This document shows, one piece after another, positions 16,866 through 25,564 of a stretch of 64,000 nt of DNA (its first letter is position 1; each line of letters opens with the position of its first letter). Below the pieces are notes generated by a model, which did no database searches, was not told the origin of the DNA, and saw only the letters and a list, made by a program, of their open reading frames with translations. The DNA is from Rhodococcus rhodnii (lineage in GTDB: Bacteria > Actinomycetota > Actinomycetes > Mycobacteriales > Pseudonocardiaceae): the NCBI GenBank assembly GCA_000720375.1, contig JOAA01000027.1, positions 1 through 64,000 of the forward strand. Direction: 5' to 3'. Both the position numbers and the translations under genes were made by a program.

Positions 16866-19814
16866 GTGGACTTCCGGGTCTTGGGGCCGGTCCGGCTGCA
16901 GGCGGCCGGACGGTCAGTCGCGATCGGCGAGCCGCGCAGGCAGGCGGTGCTGGCCGTGCTGTTGTTCGAGGCAGGTCGCACAGTGGGGGTCGACGTGCTG
17001 GTGGACCGAGTCTGGGGCGAATCCCCGCCCAAGCAGGTCCGCCGGTCGCTGCAGGCCCACATCACGCGGATCCGGCGCGCTCTGGAAGAGGCGGACCCCA
17101 ATGGTGCCCAGGTGGCGCGGGATCCGGGTGGCTACCGTCTTGTCGTACGGCCCGAGCAGGTCGACGTGTTCCGGTTCCGCAACACGCTTCGGGATCATCC
17201 CACCGATGCGGCCGCGTTGCGGGCGGCGCTCGGGCTCTGGCAAGGCGAACCGCTGGCCGGCCTGCGCGGGGACTGGGCGGAGCGCACGCGTCAGACACTG
17301 ACTCAGGAACACGCCGCCGCCGTCGTGGCGTGGGCCGACGCCGAAATTCGTGGTGGCGCGGCGGCTTCGACGATTGCCCAGCTGACCGAGCTCACCAACG
17401 ACTATCCGTTGCACGAGACCGCGGCGGCCACGTTGATGCGGGCGCTCTACGCCGTCGGCCGGGGTTCCGATGCCCTTGCCCACTATGACCGAATACGCCG
17501 CGCGCTTCGGGACGAGCTCGGCGCCGATCCCGGTCGGGAACTTTCGGCAGTGCACGCGGAAGTGCTGCGGCAGGATCTGCCCGCATGGGGCGCGGATCTC
17601 GCGTCGGTGCCCATGCAGTTGCCCGCCGATGTCGCCGCGTTCACCGGGCGGGCAGACGAACTCGCCGAACTGGACCGGCTCGTGGCTGGAACGGGCGACA
17701 GTCCGGTGATCGTCTGCCTCACCGGCATGGCTGGGGCGGGTAAGACAGCCACGGCTGTGCACTGGGGTCATCGCGTCCGCGACCGGTTCCCGGACGGGCA
17801 GCTGTACGTCGACTTGCGCGGGTACGCCCCGGGCGAGCCGATGTCGTCGGCCGACGCTTTGGCGGTGTTCCTGACCGCTTTGCTGCCCGTGGGCACGGAG
17901 ATCCCGCTCGGCCTTGACGAACGCGCCGCCCGCTTCCGCACCGAAATCGCGGCCCGGCGGATGCTTGTCATGCTGGACAACGCGGCGACCGTCGAACAGG
18001 TCCGGCCGCTGTTGCCCGGCACGAACGGGTGCGTGGTGGTGGTCACCAGCCGCGACTCGCTTGCCAGTCTCGTGGCATTGCACGGCGCACGCCGCGTCAT
18101 GGTGGACCAGCTGCCGGCGGACGATGCGGTTGCCCTGCTGCGACGGTTGGTCGGCGAGCGGGTGGACGCCGAACCCGAGGCTGCCACCGCATTGGTGGAT
18201 CGGTGCGTCCGGCTCCCGTTGACCTTGCGGTTGACGGCCGAACTGGCGGTTTCCCGGCCGGCCACCCGGCTGGCGAAGCTGGTGGACGAACTGCGTGCGG
18301 CGCAACGCGCGCTCGATCTGCTCAGTGGCGGCGGTGACCAACGGGCCGCGGTGCGGGCGGTGTTCTCCTGGTCGGTGCGGCAGCTGGCCCCGGGAACGGT
18401 TCGGGCTTTCGCCGCGCTCGGCAGGTATCCGGCTCCGCTGTTCGACGCCTACGCGTTGGCTGCGCTGGCCGACAGCTCCCTCGACCAGGCCGAGGCCGAG
18501 TTGGATGTCCTCGTCCGCGCGAGCCTGGTCCAGCGCGTCGGCGACCGGTTCGGCATGCATGATCTGCTGAAGGCATACGCGGCGGAAATCAGCGCCGAGG
18601 AGCCTGCCGCGCTCGACCGCGTCTATGACTACTACGTGGCCGCTGTGGCCGCGGCGATGGATCGGCTGTATCCCGGCGAAGCGCACCGGCGCCCGGTTGT
18701 CGCGACCCCGGCGAGCCCGATGCCGGACCTGCCTGACGCCGATGGCGCACGCGACTGGCTGTACGCCGAGCTGTCCACTATCCAAGTCCTCGCCGCACAC
18801 GCGGTGGCACACGGCAGGCCCGAACGTTCCGTCACGTTGTCCGCGCTCCTGTTCCGCTATGTCGACGGGTACCACCAGACCGCGGCGCTGGCCATCCACA
18901 GCCATGCGAGGGATGCCGCGCGCGCCATCCGCGACCCGACGGCCGAAGCCGATGCGCTCGTTGCCCTTGGCGCGGCGCATATGCAGGCAGGACGGGGTGA
19001 TCTTGCCGCCGCCGACCTCTTGACTGCGCACCAATTGTTCAGCCACGTAGGGAATCTGCTCGGCCAGGCGCGGTCGCGGGGCAATCTCGGCATGCTCGCC
19101 GAGAGCGCCGGCCGGTACCGCGTCGCGGCGTCGTACTACACGCGCGCGCAGGCCCTGTTCCGGCGAATCGGCGACGTGGTCGGCCAGGCCCATATCCTCA
19201 CCCGGCTCGGCACGGTCGAAGCCAGAATCGGCCGGGGCGAAGCAGGTCTGCACCATCTGCGGCAGGCGATGGACCTGCACGTAGCCGCAGGACACCGCTT
19301 CGGCGAAGCGTGGGTGAAAGTCGGTTTGGGTGAGCTGGCCGCGAATGACGGCCGTCCGGCGGACGCCATCCGGTTTCACGCCGAAGCCGCCGAGGAGTTC
19401 CGCATGCTCGGAAACAGGGACAGCGAAGCATGGGCCATCGACGGGGTCGGCAGGGCCATGGTGCTGAGCGGCCGTCCAGCCGACGCCGCCGCCCACCACC
19501 TGCGTGCCCTCGAGCTGTTTCGAGGGCACGGGAACCGCGAGGGCGAGTCGTGGGCGCTCAACGGACTCGGCGAAGCAAGCCAAGCCTCCGGCTCTTTGGC
19601 CGCCGCGCATGGCAACCACGCGGAGGCACTCGCCCTCGCCACCCGCACCGGTAGCCACGAGCAGATCGCCCGCGCTCACCACGGTTTGGCCCGAGCGGCA
19701 GGCACAGACGTCGGCGCCGCGCGCGAGCATTACGACCGCGCCATCGCGATCTACAGCGACCTCGGCCTCACCGCCGCTGAGGTGACGAGAGCCGAGTTGC
19801 AGGCGCTCGACTGA
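16866..19814 (+). CDS. AfsR-type SARP transcriptional regulator (BTAD, NB-ARC/STAND NTPase, TPR)
   Basis: 982 aa starting at GTG 16866 (GACGAGGGGACGAC upstream). Residues 1-95 are an OmpR-like winged helix, 98-240 a bacterial transcriptional activation domain, about 262-560 a NB-ARC/AP-ATPase with Walker A GMAGAGKT (287-294) and a kinase-2 motif RMLVMLDNA, and about 640-970 a TPR superhelix. Such regulators activate secondary-metabolite or developmental genes; ATP hydrolysis and the TPRs sense a signal or partner. It stands alone with a strong hairpin after it, so it may act on distant genes. The lanthipeptide locus 5 kb downstream is a conceivable but untested target. Confidence 0.93.
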   Translation: MDFRVLGPVRLQAAGRSVAIGEPRRQAVLAVLLFEAGRTVGVDVLVDRVWGESPPKQVRRSLQAHITRIRRALEEADPNGAQVARDPGGYRLVVRPEQVDVFRFRNTLRDHPTDAAALRAALGLWQGEPLAGLRGDWAERTRQTLTQEHAAAVVAWADAEIRGGAAASTIAQLTELTNDYPLHETAAATLMRALYAVGRGSDALAHYDRIRRALRDELGADPGRELSAVHAEVLRQDLPAWGADLASVPMQLPADVAAFTGRADELAELDRLVAGTGDSPVIVCLTGMAGAGKTATAVHWGHRVRDRFPDGQLYVDLRGYAPGEPMSSADALAVFLTALLPVGTEIPLGLDERAARFRTEIAARRMLVMLDNAATVEQVRPLLPGTNGCVVVVTSRDSLASLVALHGARRVMVDQLPADDAVALLRRLVGERVDAEPEAATALVDRCVRLPLTLRLTAELAVSRPATRLAKLVDELRAAQRALDLLSGGGDQRAAVRAVFSWSVRQLAPGTVRAFAALGRYPAPLFDAYALAALADSSLDQAEAELDVLVRASLVQRVGDRFGMHDLLKAYAAEISAEEPAALDRVYDYYVAAVAAAMDRLYPGEAHRRPVVATPASPMPDLPDADGARDWLYAELSTIQVLAAHAVAHGRPERSVTLSALLFRYVDGYHQTAALAIHSHARDAARAIRDPTAEADALVALGAAHMQAGRGDLAAADLLTAHQLFSHVGNLLGQARSRGNLGMLAESAGRYRVAASYYTRAQALFRRIGDVVGQAHILTRLGTVEARIGRGEAGLHHLRQAMDLHVAAGHRFGEAWVKVGLGELAANDGRPADAIRFHAEAAEEFRMLGNRDSEAWAIDGVGRAMVLSGRPADAAAHHLRALELFRGHGNREGESWALNGLGEASQASGSLAAAHGNHAEALALATRTGSHEQIARAHHGLARAAGTDVGAAREHYDRAIAIYSDLGLTAAEVTRAELQALD

Positions 19815-19820
19815 GTGCTG

Positions 19821-19848
19821 GCCCGGGCAAGCGTGCTTGCCCGGGCCG
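19821..19848. terminator. Strong hairpin between the AfsR-type gene and the convergent lipoprotein gene
   Basis: GGCCCGGGCAAGC at 19821-19833 pairs perfectly over 13 bp with GCTTGCCCGGGCC at 19836-19848. It lies 6 bases after the regulator stop and 13 bases before the end of the convergent gene, so it can serve both directions. There is no U-run, as is common in high-GC actinobacteria. Confidence 0.75.
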
Positions 19849-19861
19849 TCGTCGCCGCGTC

Positions 19862-20212
19862 TCATCCTGCGTCGAGCAGCGCGGCGACATTCCCCTTATC
19901 TGCCCCCAGGCGTACGTAGATGTCGACCCATTGCCGGTCGATGTCGGTGAGGCCCTTGCCGTCGCAGTACGGTTTGGCGCCGTTGGCGGTGTAGTAGCGC
20001 AGCAGGGCGAGCGTCTCGTCGATACGCCTGAGCGTTTCGTCGGTGTAGCGGGCCCCAGGTCCCTGCGGCTGGTGCTTCATGCAGGTCAGTTCGGTCACGA
20101 CGCCGTCTGCGGCCTCGTTGTCGAAGCGAGGGCCGGGATCGGGACCCGCGTCAGTGCACGCGGCGGCGCCGATGAGCAGGAAAGCCAGGAATGCGACGAG
20201 GTGTCTGCTCAT
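19862..20212 (-). CDS. Small lipoprotein of the DUF4331/TPR gene cluster
   Basis: 116 aa. Residues 1-19 form a lipoprotein signal (LVAFLAFLLIGAAAC), with Cys19 as the likely lipidated residue. The rest is helical and soluble, with two further cysteines (ELTCMKHQ, KPYCDGKG). Its ATG overlaps the TPR-protein stop by 4 bases. No family recognised. The arrangement DUF4331 - TPR - lipoprotein suggests a shared envelope function. Confidence 0.7.
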   Translation of the reverse strand: MSRHLVAFLAFLLIGAAACTDAGPDPGPRFDNEAADGVVTELTCMKHQPQGPGARYTDETLRRIDETLALLRYYTANGAKPYCDGKGLTDIDRQWVDIYVRLGADKGNVAALLDAG

Positions 20213-21552
20213 CGGGCACCTCGCAGGTTCGCCAGCGCTGCCCGCGCTGCCGGCGCGTCGGCGACCGAGAAGTTCGGGTTGATCCGCAAGGCATCGCTCA
20301 GTGCCGTGATGGCTTCGGCGGTTCGGCCGAGCCCGGCGAGGATCATGCCGCGGTGATAGGAGAACGTGGCGTTACGCCAACCAGTGCTCGCGGCGCGTTC
20401 GGCATACGTGAGTGCTTCGGCATCCCGGCCGTTGAGGTGTAGCGCCCAGGCCAGCGCGTCCGCGACGAACACGGGTTGCCTTCGTGACCACTCCGCCTGC
20501 GCGTACTGCAGCGCCTTCTCGGCGTTGCCACGGTCAGCGGCGACGACTGACGCTTCCAGGTCGATACTCGCGCCGGAAGCGGCTTCGAGTCGTTGCTCCT
20601 CGTCGAAGCGCTCGTACTGGCGTGCGGCGAGTTCTGCTTGGCCCGCCGACTTCAACAACAGGGCGTACTCCTGCAGGTTTCCAAGGCCCGGCTCGCGGGA
20701 GACGATGTCCTGGTAGCCCGCGAGCGCTTCTTCGGTCCGCCCGCGTGCCGCCGCGACCTTCGCTTTCCCTTGCAGCAGCGACGAATCGTCCGGTGCCGCA
20801 CGCAGACCCGCCTCGTAGTGGCGTGCCGCGGCGTCGACGTCCCCGTTGTCGAAGGCGAGATCGCCGAGCAGATTGCGGCAGAACGCCACATCGCCCAGGT
20901 CGTTGGCGTTCGCCAGGGCACGCTCCAGCGCGCCGCGTGCATTGTCGACGCGGCCGTGGATCTCGAATTCGTAGGCTGCGCGGGTGAACGAGGAAACGCC
21001 CGGTTTGATATCGAGCATGCGCTGCAACGCGTCGGTGGCCGCCGCGGTGTCACCGAGCTGGGTGTAGGCGTCGTTGAGCACGCCGTACACCTCCGCGTTG
21101 TCCGGGAGCACCGCTTTGGCCTTCTCGCCCCAGTCGCGGGCGGCGACGAAGTCGTGTCGTGCGTTGGCGAGCGCTCCCATACCGCTCAACGCGGTTCCGT
21201 TGTCCTCAGGCTGCTGTGCCAAGGACTTTCGCAATGCGTTGTCGGCTTTGGGGAACAAGGCGGGGTCGGCGTTGATCCGGGCCGCCTCGACGTAGGCGTT
21301 GCCGAGTTCGGCCCAGGTCCGTGGATCCTGCTCGAATTTCGTCAGCTTGGCCTCCGCCGTCCTGATCATCCGGTCGAGCGCGCTCGAGCCGCTGGCCAGG
21401 CTCGGGACAACGGCAGGGCTCGGCGGGTCGGACTGGAGGAACGCGGTGACACTGAAGGCGATCAGGCCGGCGCTGAGAACGATAGGGACGGCGCCGACGC
21501 GTAAGCGCCGGCGTTTGGCCCCGGTCTCGCTCCGGGGCGTTTGGTCTGACAT
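20209..21552 (-). CDS. Membrane-anchored tetratricopeptide repeat protein
   Basis: 447 aa with a basic cytoplasmic N-terminus, one membrane segment (VGAVPIVLSAGLIAFSVTAF, about residues 19-39), and then a long TPR array of about ten 34-residue units (for example WAELGNAYVEAARINADPAL, AEVYGVLNDAYTQLGDTAAA, ATFSYHRGMILAGLGRTAEA). The repeats should face outside. It follows the DUF4331 gene after 66 bases and is coupled to the lipoprotein gene. Probably a scaffold for an extracytoplasmic complex with those two proteins; this is inferred. Confidence 0.85.
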   Translation of the reverse strand: MSDQTPRSETGAKRRRLRVGAVPIVLSAGLIAFSVTAFLQSDPPSPAVVPSLASGSSALDRMIRTAEAKLTKFEQDPRTWAELGNAYVEAARINADPALFPKADNALRKSLAQQPEDNGTALSGMGALANARHDFVAARDWGEKAKAVLPDNAEVYGVLNDAYTQLGDTAAATDALQRMLDIKPGVSSFTRAAYEFEIHGRVDNARGALERALANANDLGDVAFCRNLLGDLAFDNGDVDAAARHYEAGLRAAPDDSSLLQGKAKVAAARGRTEEALAGYQDIVSREPGLGNLQEYALLLKSAGQAELAARQYERFDEEQRLEAASGASIDLEASVVAADRGNAEKALQYAQAEWSRRQPVFVADALAWALHLNGRDAEALTYAERAASTGWRNATFSYHRGMILAGLGRTAEAITALSDALRINPNFSVADAPAARAALANLRGAR

Positions 21553-21618
21553 CGGACGTGCCTTCCAGGATTGGGGGTGGTCGCCGGTGCGCCGACGACC
21601 ACCTGGGATCGCGCCGCA

Positions 21619-23076
21619 CTAGCGGGGCGAGTTGACCGCCTTGTTGTTCGGAAGTGCGATATACGGGAAGACATTGCCGAACGGCTTGTCGTTCTGATCG
21701 ACACTGTCCACCCTGGCCAGGGCCGGCACGAGGCCGGTGACCGCGGCGCCCTCCAGCGTCTGCACGCTGATGTCGAGCGCGTCGTCGGCCAGCCTGCGGC
21801 CGTTCGGGAACCCTTGCAGGTCACCCCCGAGCACCCCGAGCCGGTTGGGCTGCGCGGTGGGCGGGATCGACGTGTTCAGCCGCAGTTGCTCCGACGGCGC
21901 GAACTGTGCCGGGTTGACGTCGGCGTTGTTGAGCTGGGAGTTGAGATCCACGTTGAGCTGGTCACCGGACTTCGTGGTGATCCCGGTCAGGAAGATCTCG
22001 ACCAGGTCGTTGCGTGGTGTGGCGGGTGCGGGGACGCCGTAGATCCTCTGGATGAGAGTCGGCACCTCCGGGTGGGTCACCTTGTTCACCAGCGCGGGAA
22101 TCGTCCGGTCCTGTTCCGGCAGCAGCGAGTTGAACCTGTCCTTCAGCCCCGCGGGCACCACGACCTCGTTCACCAGCGGGTGGCCCAGGCGCGACACCTG
22201 CACCTCGGCACCGAGCGAATTCTGCGAACCAGGGGAACGCAGCGTGATCGAATAACGCTCGGTGTCGCTCCACACCCCGATCACGGGGTTGCGGACCGGG
22301 TGGTTAGCGAGCGTCAGCGCGCTCTTGGGCACCTGCAGGGCGATGGTGTTCACGTTGAACCCGGCCACCGTGTCCTGCCCGACCTCGGACAGGTTGCCGC
22401 CGTAGAGCAGGTCGAAGACTCGCAGATCCAGGAAGAACGGGTCGTCGGCCTGCCCAACATAACTCTGCCCACCGCCCGGGACGGCGGTGATGGCCTGGTT
22501 ACGAAGAACCCCGTAGTTCGGGATCGATGCCGGGCCCACGTTCGACGGCGCGACCCTGCCGTTGTTGACCAGGACGGTGGTCCGCCCATTCGGCCGGTCG
22601 AACAACGTCAGTGTGTAGGACTGGCGGAACAACAGGTTCGGGTCGTCCAGCGAAGTGACCGGGCCGTCGTTGTAGAGGAACGTGTTGTTGCCCCGGCGGT
22701 CCTCGGTGCGGAAATCCCACCGGTAGGTCAGATCCGCCTTCGCGTCACCGTTGTTGTCGATGTTGATGTCGTAGTGGGCGTCGGTGGCCCACGGGTAGAA
22801 GTTCGGGCCACCATTGGGTTCGGAGAACGGAGCCCAGTTCGCGATCAGGGTCACGGTATCCGGCTTGTCGGGGCTGACGAACGCGTACACGTCGGTGTTG
22901 TCCGCGGCCGGGTCGTTCGAGATCAGCGGCGCCTCCCGGTGGCTCGACGCGAACGCCGGCCCGGACGACACGCCGACCAGCAAGCTCGTCAGCGTCATGC
23001 TCCCGGCCGCGATCAGCGCGACCGCCGTTCGTCGTCGCGCAACGACACGACGACGAACGGGATAGGGTCTTGGCAT
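21619..23076 (-). CDS. Secreted DUF4331 protein
   Basis: The start is set at ATG 23076 because GGAAGG lies 7 bases upstream; GTG 23091 and ATG 23082 are too close to that site. The 485-aa product has a twin-arginine-rich, long N-terminus and hydrophobic signal ending PAFA, followed by SSHREAPLISNDPAADNTD, the hallmark opening of DUF4331 proteins. A long beta-rich domain follows. Biochemical function of the family is unknown to me. It leads a three-gene unit with the TPR protein and lipoprotein. Confidence 0.88.
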   Translation of the reverse strand: MPRPYPVRRRVVARRRTAVALIAAGSMTLTSLLVGVSSGPAFASSHREAPLISNDPAADNTDVYAFVSPDKPDTVTLIANWAPFSEPNGGPNFYPWATDAHYDINIDNNGDAKADLTYRWDFRTEDRRGNNTFLYNDGPVTSLDDPNLLFRQSYTLTLFDRPNGRTTVLVNNGRVAPSNVGPASIPNYGVLRNQAITAVPGGGQSYVGQADDPFFLDLRVFDLLYGGNLSEVGQDTVAGFNVNTIALQVPKSALTLANHPVRNPVIGVWSDTERYSITLRSPGSQNSLGAEVQVSRLGHPLVNEVVVPAGLKDRFNSLLPEQDRTIPALVNKVTHPEVPTLIQRIYGVPAPATPRNDLVEIFLTGITTKSGDQLNVDLNSQLNNADVNPAQFAPSEQLRLNTSIPPTAQPNRLGVLGGDLQGFPNGRRLADDALDISVQTLEGAAVTGLVPALARVDSVDQNDKPFGNVFPYIALPNNKAVNSPR

Positions 23077-23479
23077 TTCCATACCTTCCACGAAAGAACG
23101 TCGCCCGCGCTGCGCGGACGACCGATTCCCCGATTCGCGATCTCGGCGTTTGCCCCCACTGGTGGCACCAGAACGAAGTCACGAATGCGCAAGCGCTGGA
23201 GCTCCAGGGCTCGATGTCGTTGCGCACCGGAACGACATTCCCCCTCGGAACGCGGAATCCGGCCGGAACTGAGGGTGTCTGCCCCTCACTGTTCCGGGCA
23301 GAGGCCGGGGCCGCCGTCCTCCGTCGAACGCAGATGGTGCCCGCGGCCGCCAGTGGCGAAGTTGTGGAAATGTTGTGACGGCCCGTGGTAGCCCGGTCCA
23401 GTTGGGCACCACCAGATCCGTGGCCACATGTGCGGTAAATCGGTGGCTTCCGGCAAACGAGCCGTGCCATGGTGAGCGG
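23077..23479. other. Intergenic promoter region between divergent genes
   Basis: About 400 bases separate the DUF4331 gene (minus) from the carboxylesterase gene (plus). I see no gene: the frames present lack ribosome sites and recognisable protein. It presumably holds both promoters. No clear operator palindrome was found by eye. Confidence 0.5.
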
Positions 23480-25024
23480 GTGACTCGGTCTGGAGTTTTC
23501 CTTGCTGTGATTGCCTTTCTCGGGCTGCTTACGACGCCGGCCGCGGCAAGCGACCGGCACGCGCCAGATCTGGTGCGCACAGACCTCGGCCCGATCCGTG
23601 GGGTCGTCACCGCGCAATTCCGGACGTTCCAAGGCATTCCCTACGCCGCGCCGCCCGTCGGTGAGCTGCGCTGGCGACCGCCGCAGCCGGCGACGCCGTG
23701 GCAGGAACCGCGCGACGCGAGCCGGCCTGGCAATGTGTGCGCCCAGGCTGCGCAGCTCGGGCAGCCGGGATCGGCGACCGAGGACTGCTTGTATCTCAAC
23801 GTGACCACGCCCGCGCGGTCCGGCAAACGGTTGCCTGTCATGGTGTGGATTCACGGCGGCGGATACAGCATTGGATCCGCCGCGGCGTTCAATCCGTCGA
23901 AACTGGTCAGCATCGGTGACGTCATCGTGGTGACGATCAACTATCGGGTCGGGCCGTTCGGTTTCCTCGCCCTACCCGAACTGACCGCGGAGAACCCGGG
24001 TATCCAGTCCGGCAACTACGGCCTCGAAGACCAGCAGGCCGCGTTGCGTTGGGTGCGGCGCAACGCGGCGGCGTTCGGCGGCGACCCGGGCAACGTCACG
24101 ATCTTCGGTGAGTCGGCTGGCGCGGGCAGCGTGTGTCTGCATCTGGCCTCGCCGACGGCGGCTGGTCTGTTCCAGCGGGCCGTCGGTCAGAGCTTCAGCT
24201 GCGCCTACCCCACCACGACGAAGGAACAAGCCGAGTCCGACGGCGTCCGATACGCCCGAGGGCTGGGGTGTCAGGACGTGGCGTGCTTACGCGCGAAACC
24301 GGTACGGGACCTGTTGCCCTCGTGGGGAAACGGATGGCCGGTGATCGGCGGCCGGGAGTTTCCGCTGCAGCCGATGGAGGCGCTGCGGCAGGACCGGTTC
24401 CACCACGTGCCCGTGCTGTGGGGCAACAACCTCGACGAGATGCGCCTGTTCGTCGCCCTGGAGTTCGACCTGCTCGGCAACCCGGTCACGCCCCAGGTGT
24501 ACGAGCAGGTCGTCCGATCGCTGCACGGACCCGCAGCCGATGTCGTGCTGCGGAAATACCCGGTGACGAACTACCCGACACCGAGCATCGCGCTCGCGAC
24601 CGTCCGCACCGACTACGGCTGGGCACTGTCCACATGCGAGCACGTGCGTAGCTATTCGTTGTTTTCAGCCCATCCCAGACCGGTTCCTGTGTACGCGTAC
24701 CAGTTCGTCGACCGAACCGCGCCTGGCCTGTTGCGCCTGCCAGGCTTCGACGAGGGCGCTTCACACGGTCAGGAACTGAACTACTTGTGGGTCAACTACT
24801 TCGGCACGCTCAACCCACAACAGGAGACGCTGTCACAGACGATGGTCCGCTACTGGACCAACTTCGCCCGCAGCGGCGACCCGAACGGTGCCAGCCTGCC
24901 CAGGTGGCGGCGGTACTCGTCGCCGCGGGACGTATTGGCTCTGGACATCCCTCCCGGCGGTATCCGGCCGTTGAACGTGGCTGAGGCGAGCAACTGTGCC
25001 TTTTGGGAGTCGCTGCGCTCATGA
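23480..25024 (+). CDS. Secreted type B carboxylesterase
   Basis: 514 aa from GTG 23480, chosen because it directly gives a signal peptide (TRSGVFLAVIAFLGLLTTPA, cleavage after AAA); the open frame extends 35 codons upstream. The alpha/beta-hydrolase signs are FQGIPYAAPPVGELRWRPPQ near the start, the oxyanion loop WIHGGGYSIGS and the nucleophile elbow GESAG with Ser212. EDCLYLNVTTP is the conserved type-B signature. It would hydrolyse ester substrates outside the cell. It precedes the lanthipeptide precursor on the same strand, 237 bases away, but has no known role in such clusters. Confidence 0.9.
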   Translation: MTRSGVFLAVIAFLGLLTTPAAASDRHAPDLVRTDLGPIRGVVTAQFRTFQGIPYAAPPVGELRWRPPQPATPWQEPRDASRPGNVCAQAAQLGQPGSATEDCLYLNVTTPARSGKRLPVMVWIHGGGYSIGSAAAFNPSKLVSIGDVIVVTINYRVGPFGFLALPELTAENPGIQSGNYGLEDQQAALRWVRRNAAAFGGDPGNVTIFGESAGAGSVCLHLASPTAAGLFQRAVGQSFSCAYPTTTKEQAESDGVRYARGLGCQDVACLRAKPVRDLLPSWGNGWPVIGGREFPLQPMEALRQDRFHHVPVLWGNNLDEMRLFVALEFDLLGNPVTPQVYEQVVRSLHGPAADVVLRKYPVTNYPTPSIALATVRTDYGWALSTCEHVRSYSLFSAHPRPVPVYAYQFVDRTAPGLLRLPGFDEGASHGQELNYLWVNYFGTLNPQQETLSQTMVRYWTNFARSGDPNGASLPRWRRYSSPRDVLALDIPPGGIRPLNVAEASNCAFWESLRS

Positions 25025-25261
25025 GCTGTCCTCTGTCAGACCGCCGCCAGCGTGTAACCACTCCGGCTGGACCGTAAACCTTTTCCGACGCGCTTTCACT
25101 CGAGCCTGAATGTCGTTGACGGACAAGCACTGCCGGTGTGTGATGCGAGTCACGGGGCGCCAGCGGAAACAGCACTGGCGGGCTGGCCGTCCTCGTTTCA
25201 CAGCTGCCGGAACTCGTACCCGGGAGGCGCGGACGGCAGCCGAGATAAAGGAGCAAACACC

Positions 25262-25438
25262 GTGGGCGAATTCGATCTCGACCTGAAAATCGAAGGTGTG
25301 GCGGGAGCCGGCTGGGCCGCGCATCTCAGCGAGTCCGGTGTCGCGCTGGCGGAACACCCCGAGCACGACAGCGCCGCGCTCAACACCTGTACCTCCCCCT
25401 GCACGTCAGTCGCGTGCACTCATTCCGGGTCGTGCTGA
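25262..25438 (+). CDS. Class I lanthipeptide precursor peptide (FxLD leader type)
   Basis: 58 aa from GTG 25262, with AAAGGAG 8 bases upstream; the same frame is open further upstream but this site decides the start. Near the N-terminus lies FDLDLKI, matching the F(N/D)LD box that class I dehydratases recognise. The leader continues acidic and alanine-rich to about residue 40. The C-terminus TCTSPCTSVACTHSGSC (42-58) has four Cys (43, 47, 52, 58) and eight Ser/Thr, ending in Cys. CTSPC recalls the CTPGC ring-B segment of nisin-type and microbisporicin-type peptides. The modifying enzymes LanB and LanC are encoded directly downstream. The leader cleavage site cannot be assigned and no protease gene is adjacent. 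Confidence 0.85.
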   Translation: MGEFDLDLKIEGVAGAGWAAHLSESGVALAEHPEHDSAALNTCTSPCTSVACTHSGSC

Positions 25439-25455
25439 CGAGTTGAGCCGGACGA

Positions 25456-25488
25456 CGGCCCGGACGCGCCGATGGTGCGTCCGGGCCG
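25456..25488 (+). terminator. Hairpin between lanthipeptide precursor and LanB genes (attenuator)
   Basis: CGGCCCGGACGC (25456-25467) pairs perfectly with GCGTCCGGGCCG (25477-25488) over 12 bp with a 9-base loop, starting 17 bases after the precursor stop. A partial terminator here would let the precursor transcript exceed the enzyme transcript, as is usual in lantibiotic operons. Its role is inferred from position and strength. Confidence 0.65.
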
Positions 25489-25564
25489 CGTCCAGCCGAA
25501 TCACCAAGCACCGCCGTCATTCCGGCTGCCATCCACTTCGGACAAACGATCCAGGAGGGCTGTG

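Noticed and set aside
16914..19865. 983-codon open frame antisense to the AfsR-type gene
   Set aside because: It mirrors the coding frame of the regulator, has no recognisable domain and arises from the strong GC3 bias; long antisense frames are common in such genomes.
25472..25564. Upstream extension of LanB to the first start at 25472
   Set aside because: It would overlap the hairpin after the precursor gene, and the AGGAGG site at 25553-25558 fits GTG 25565.
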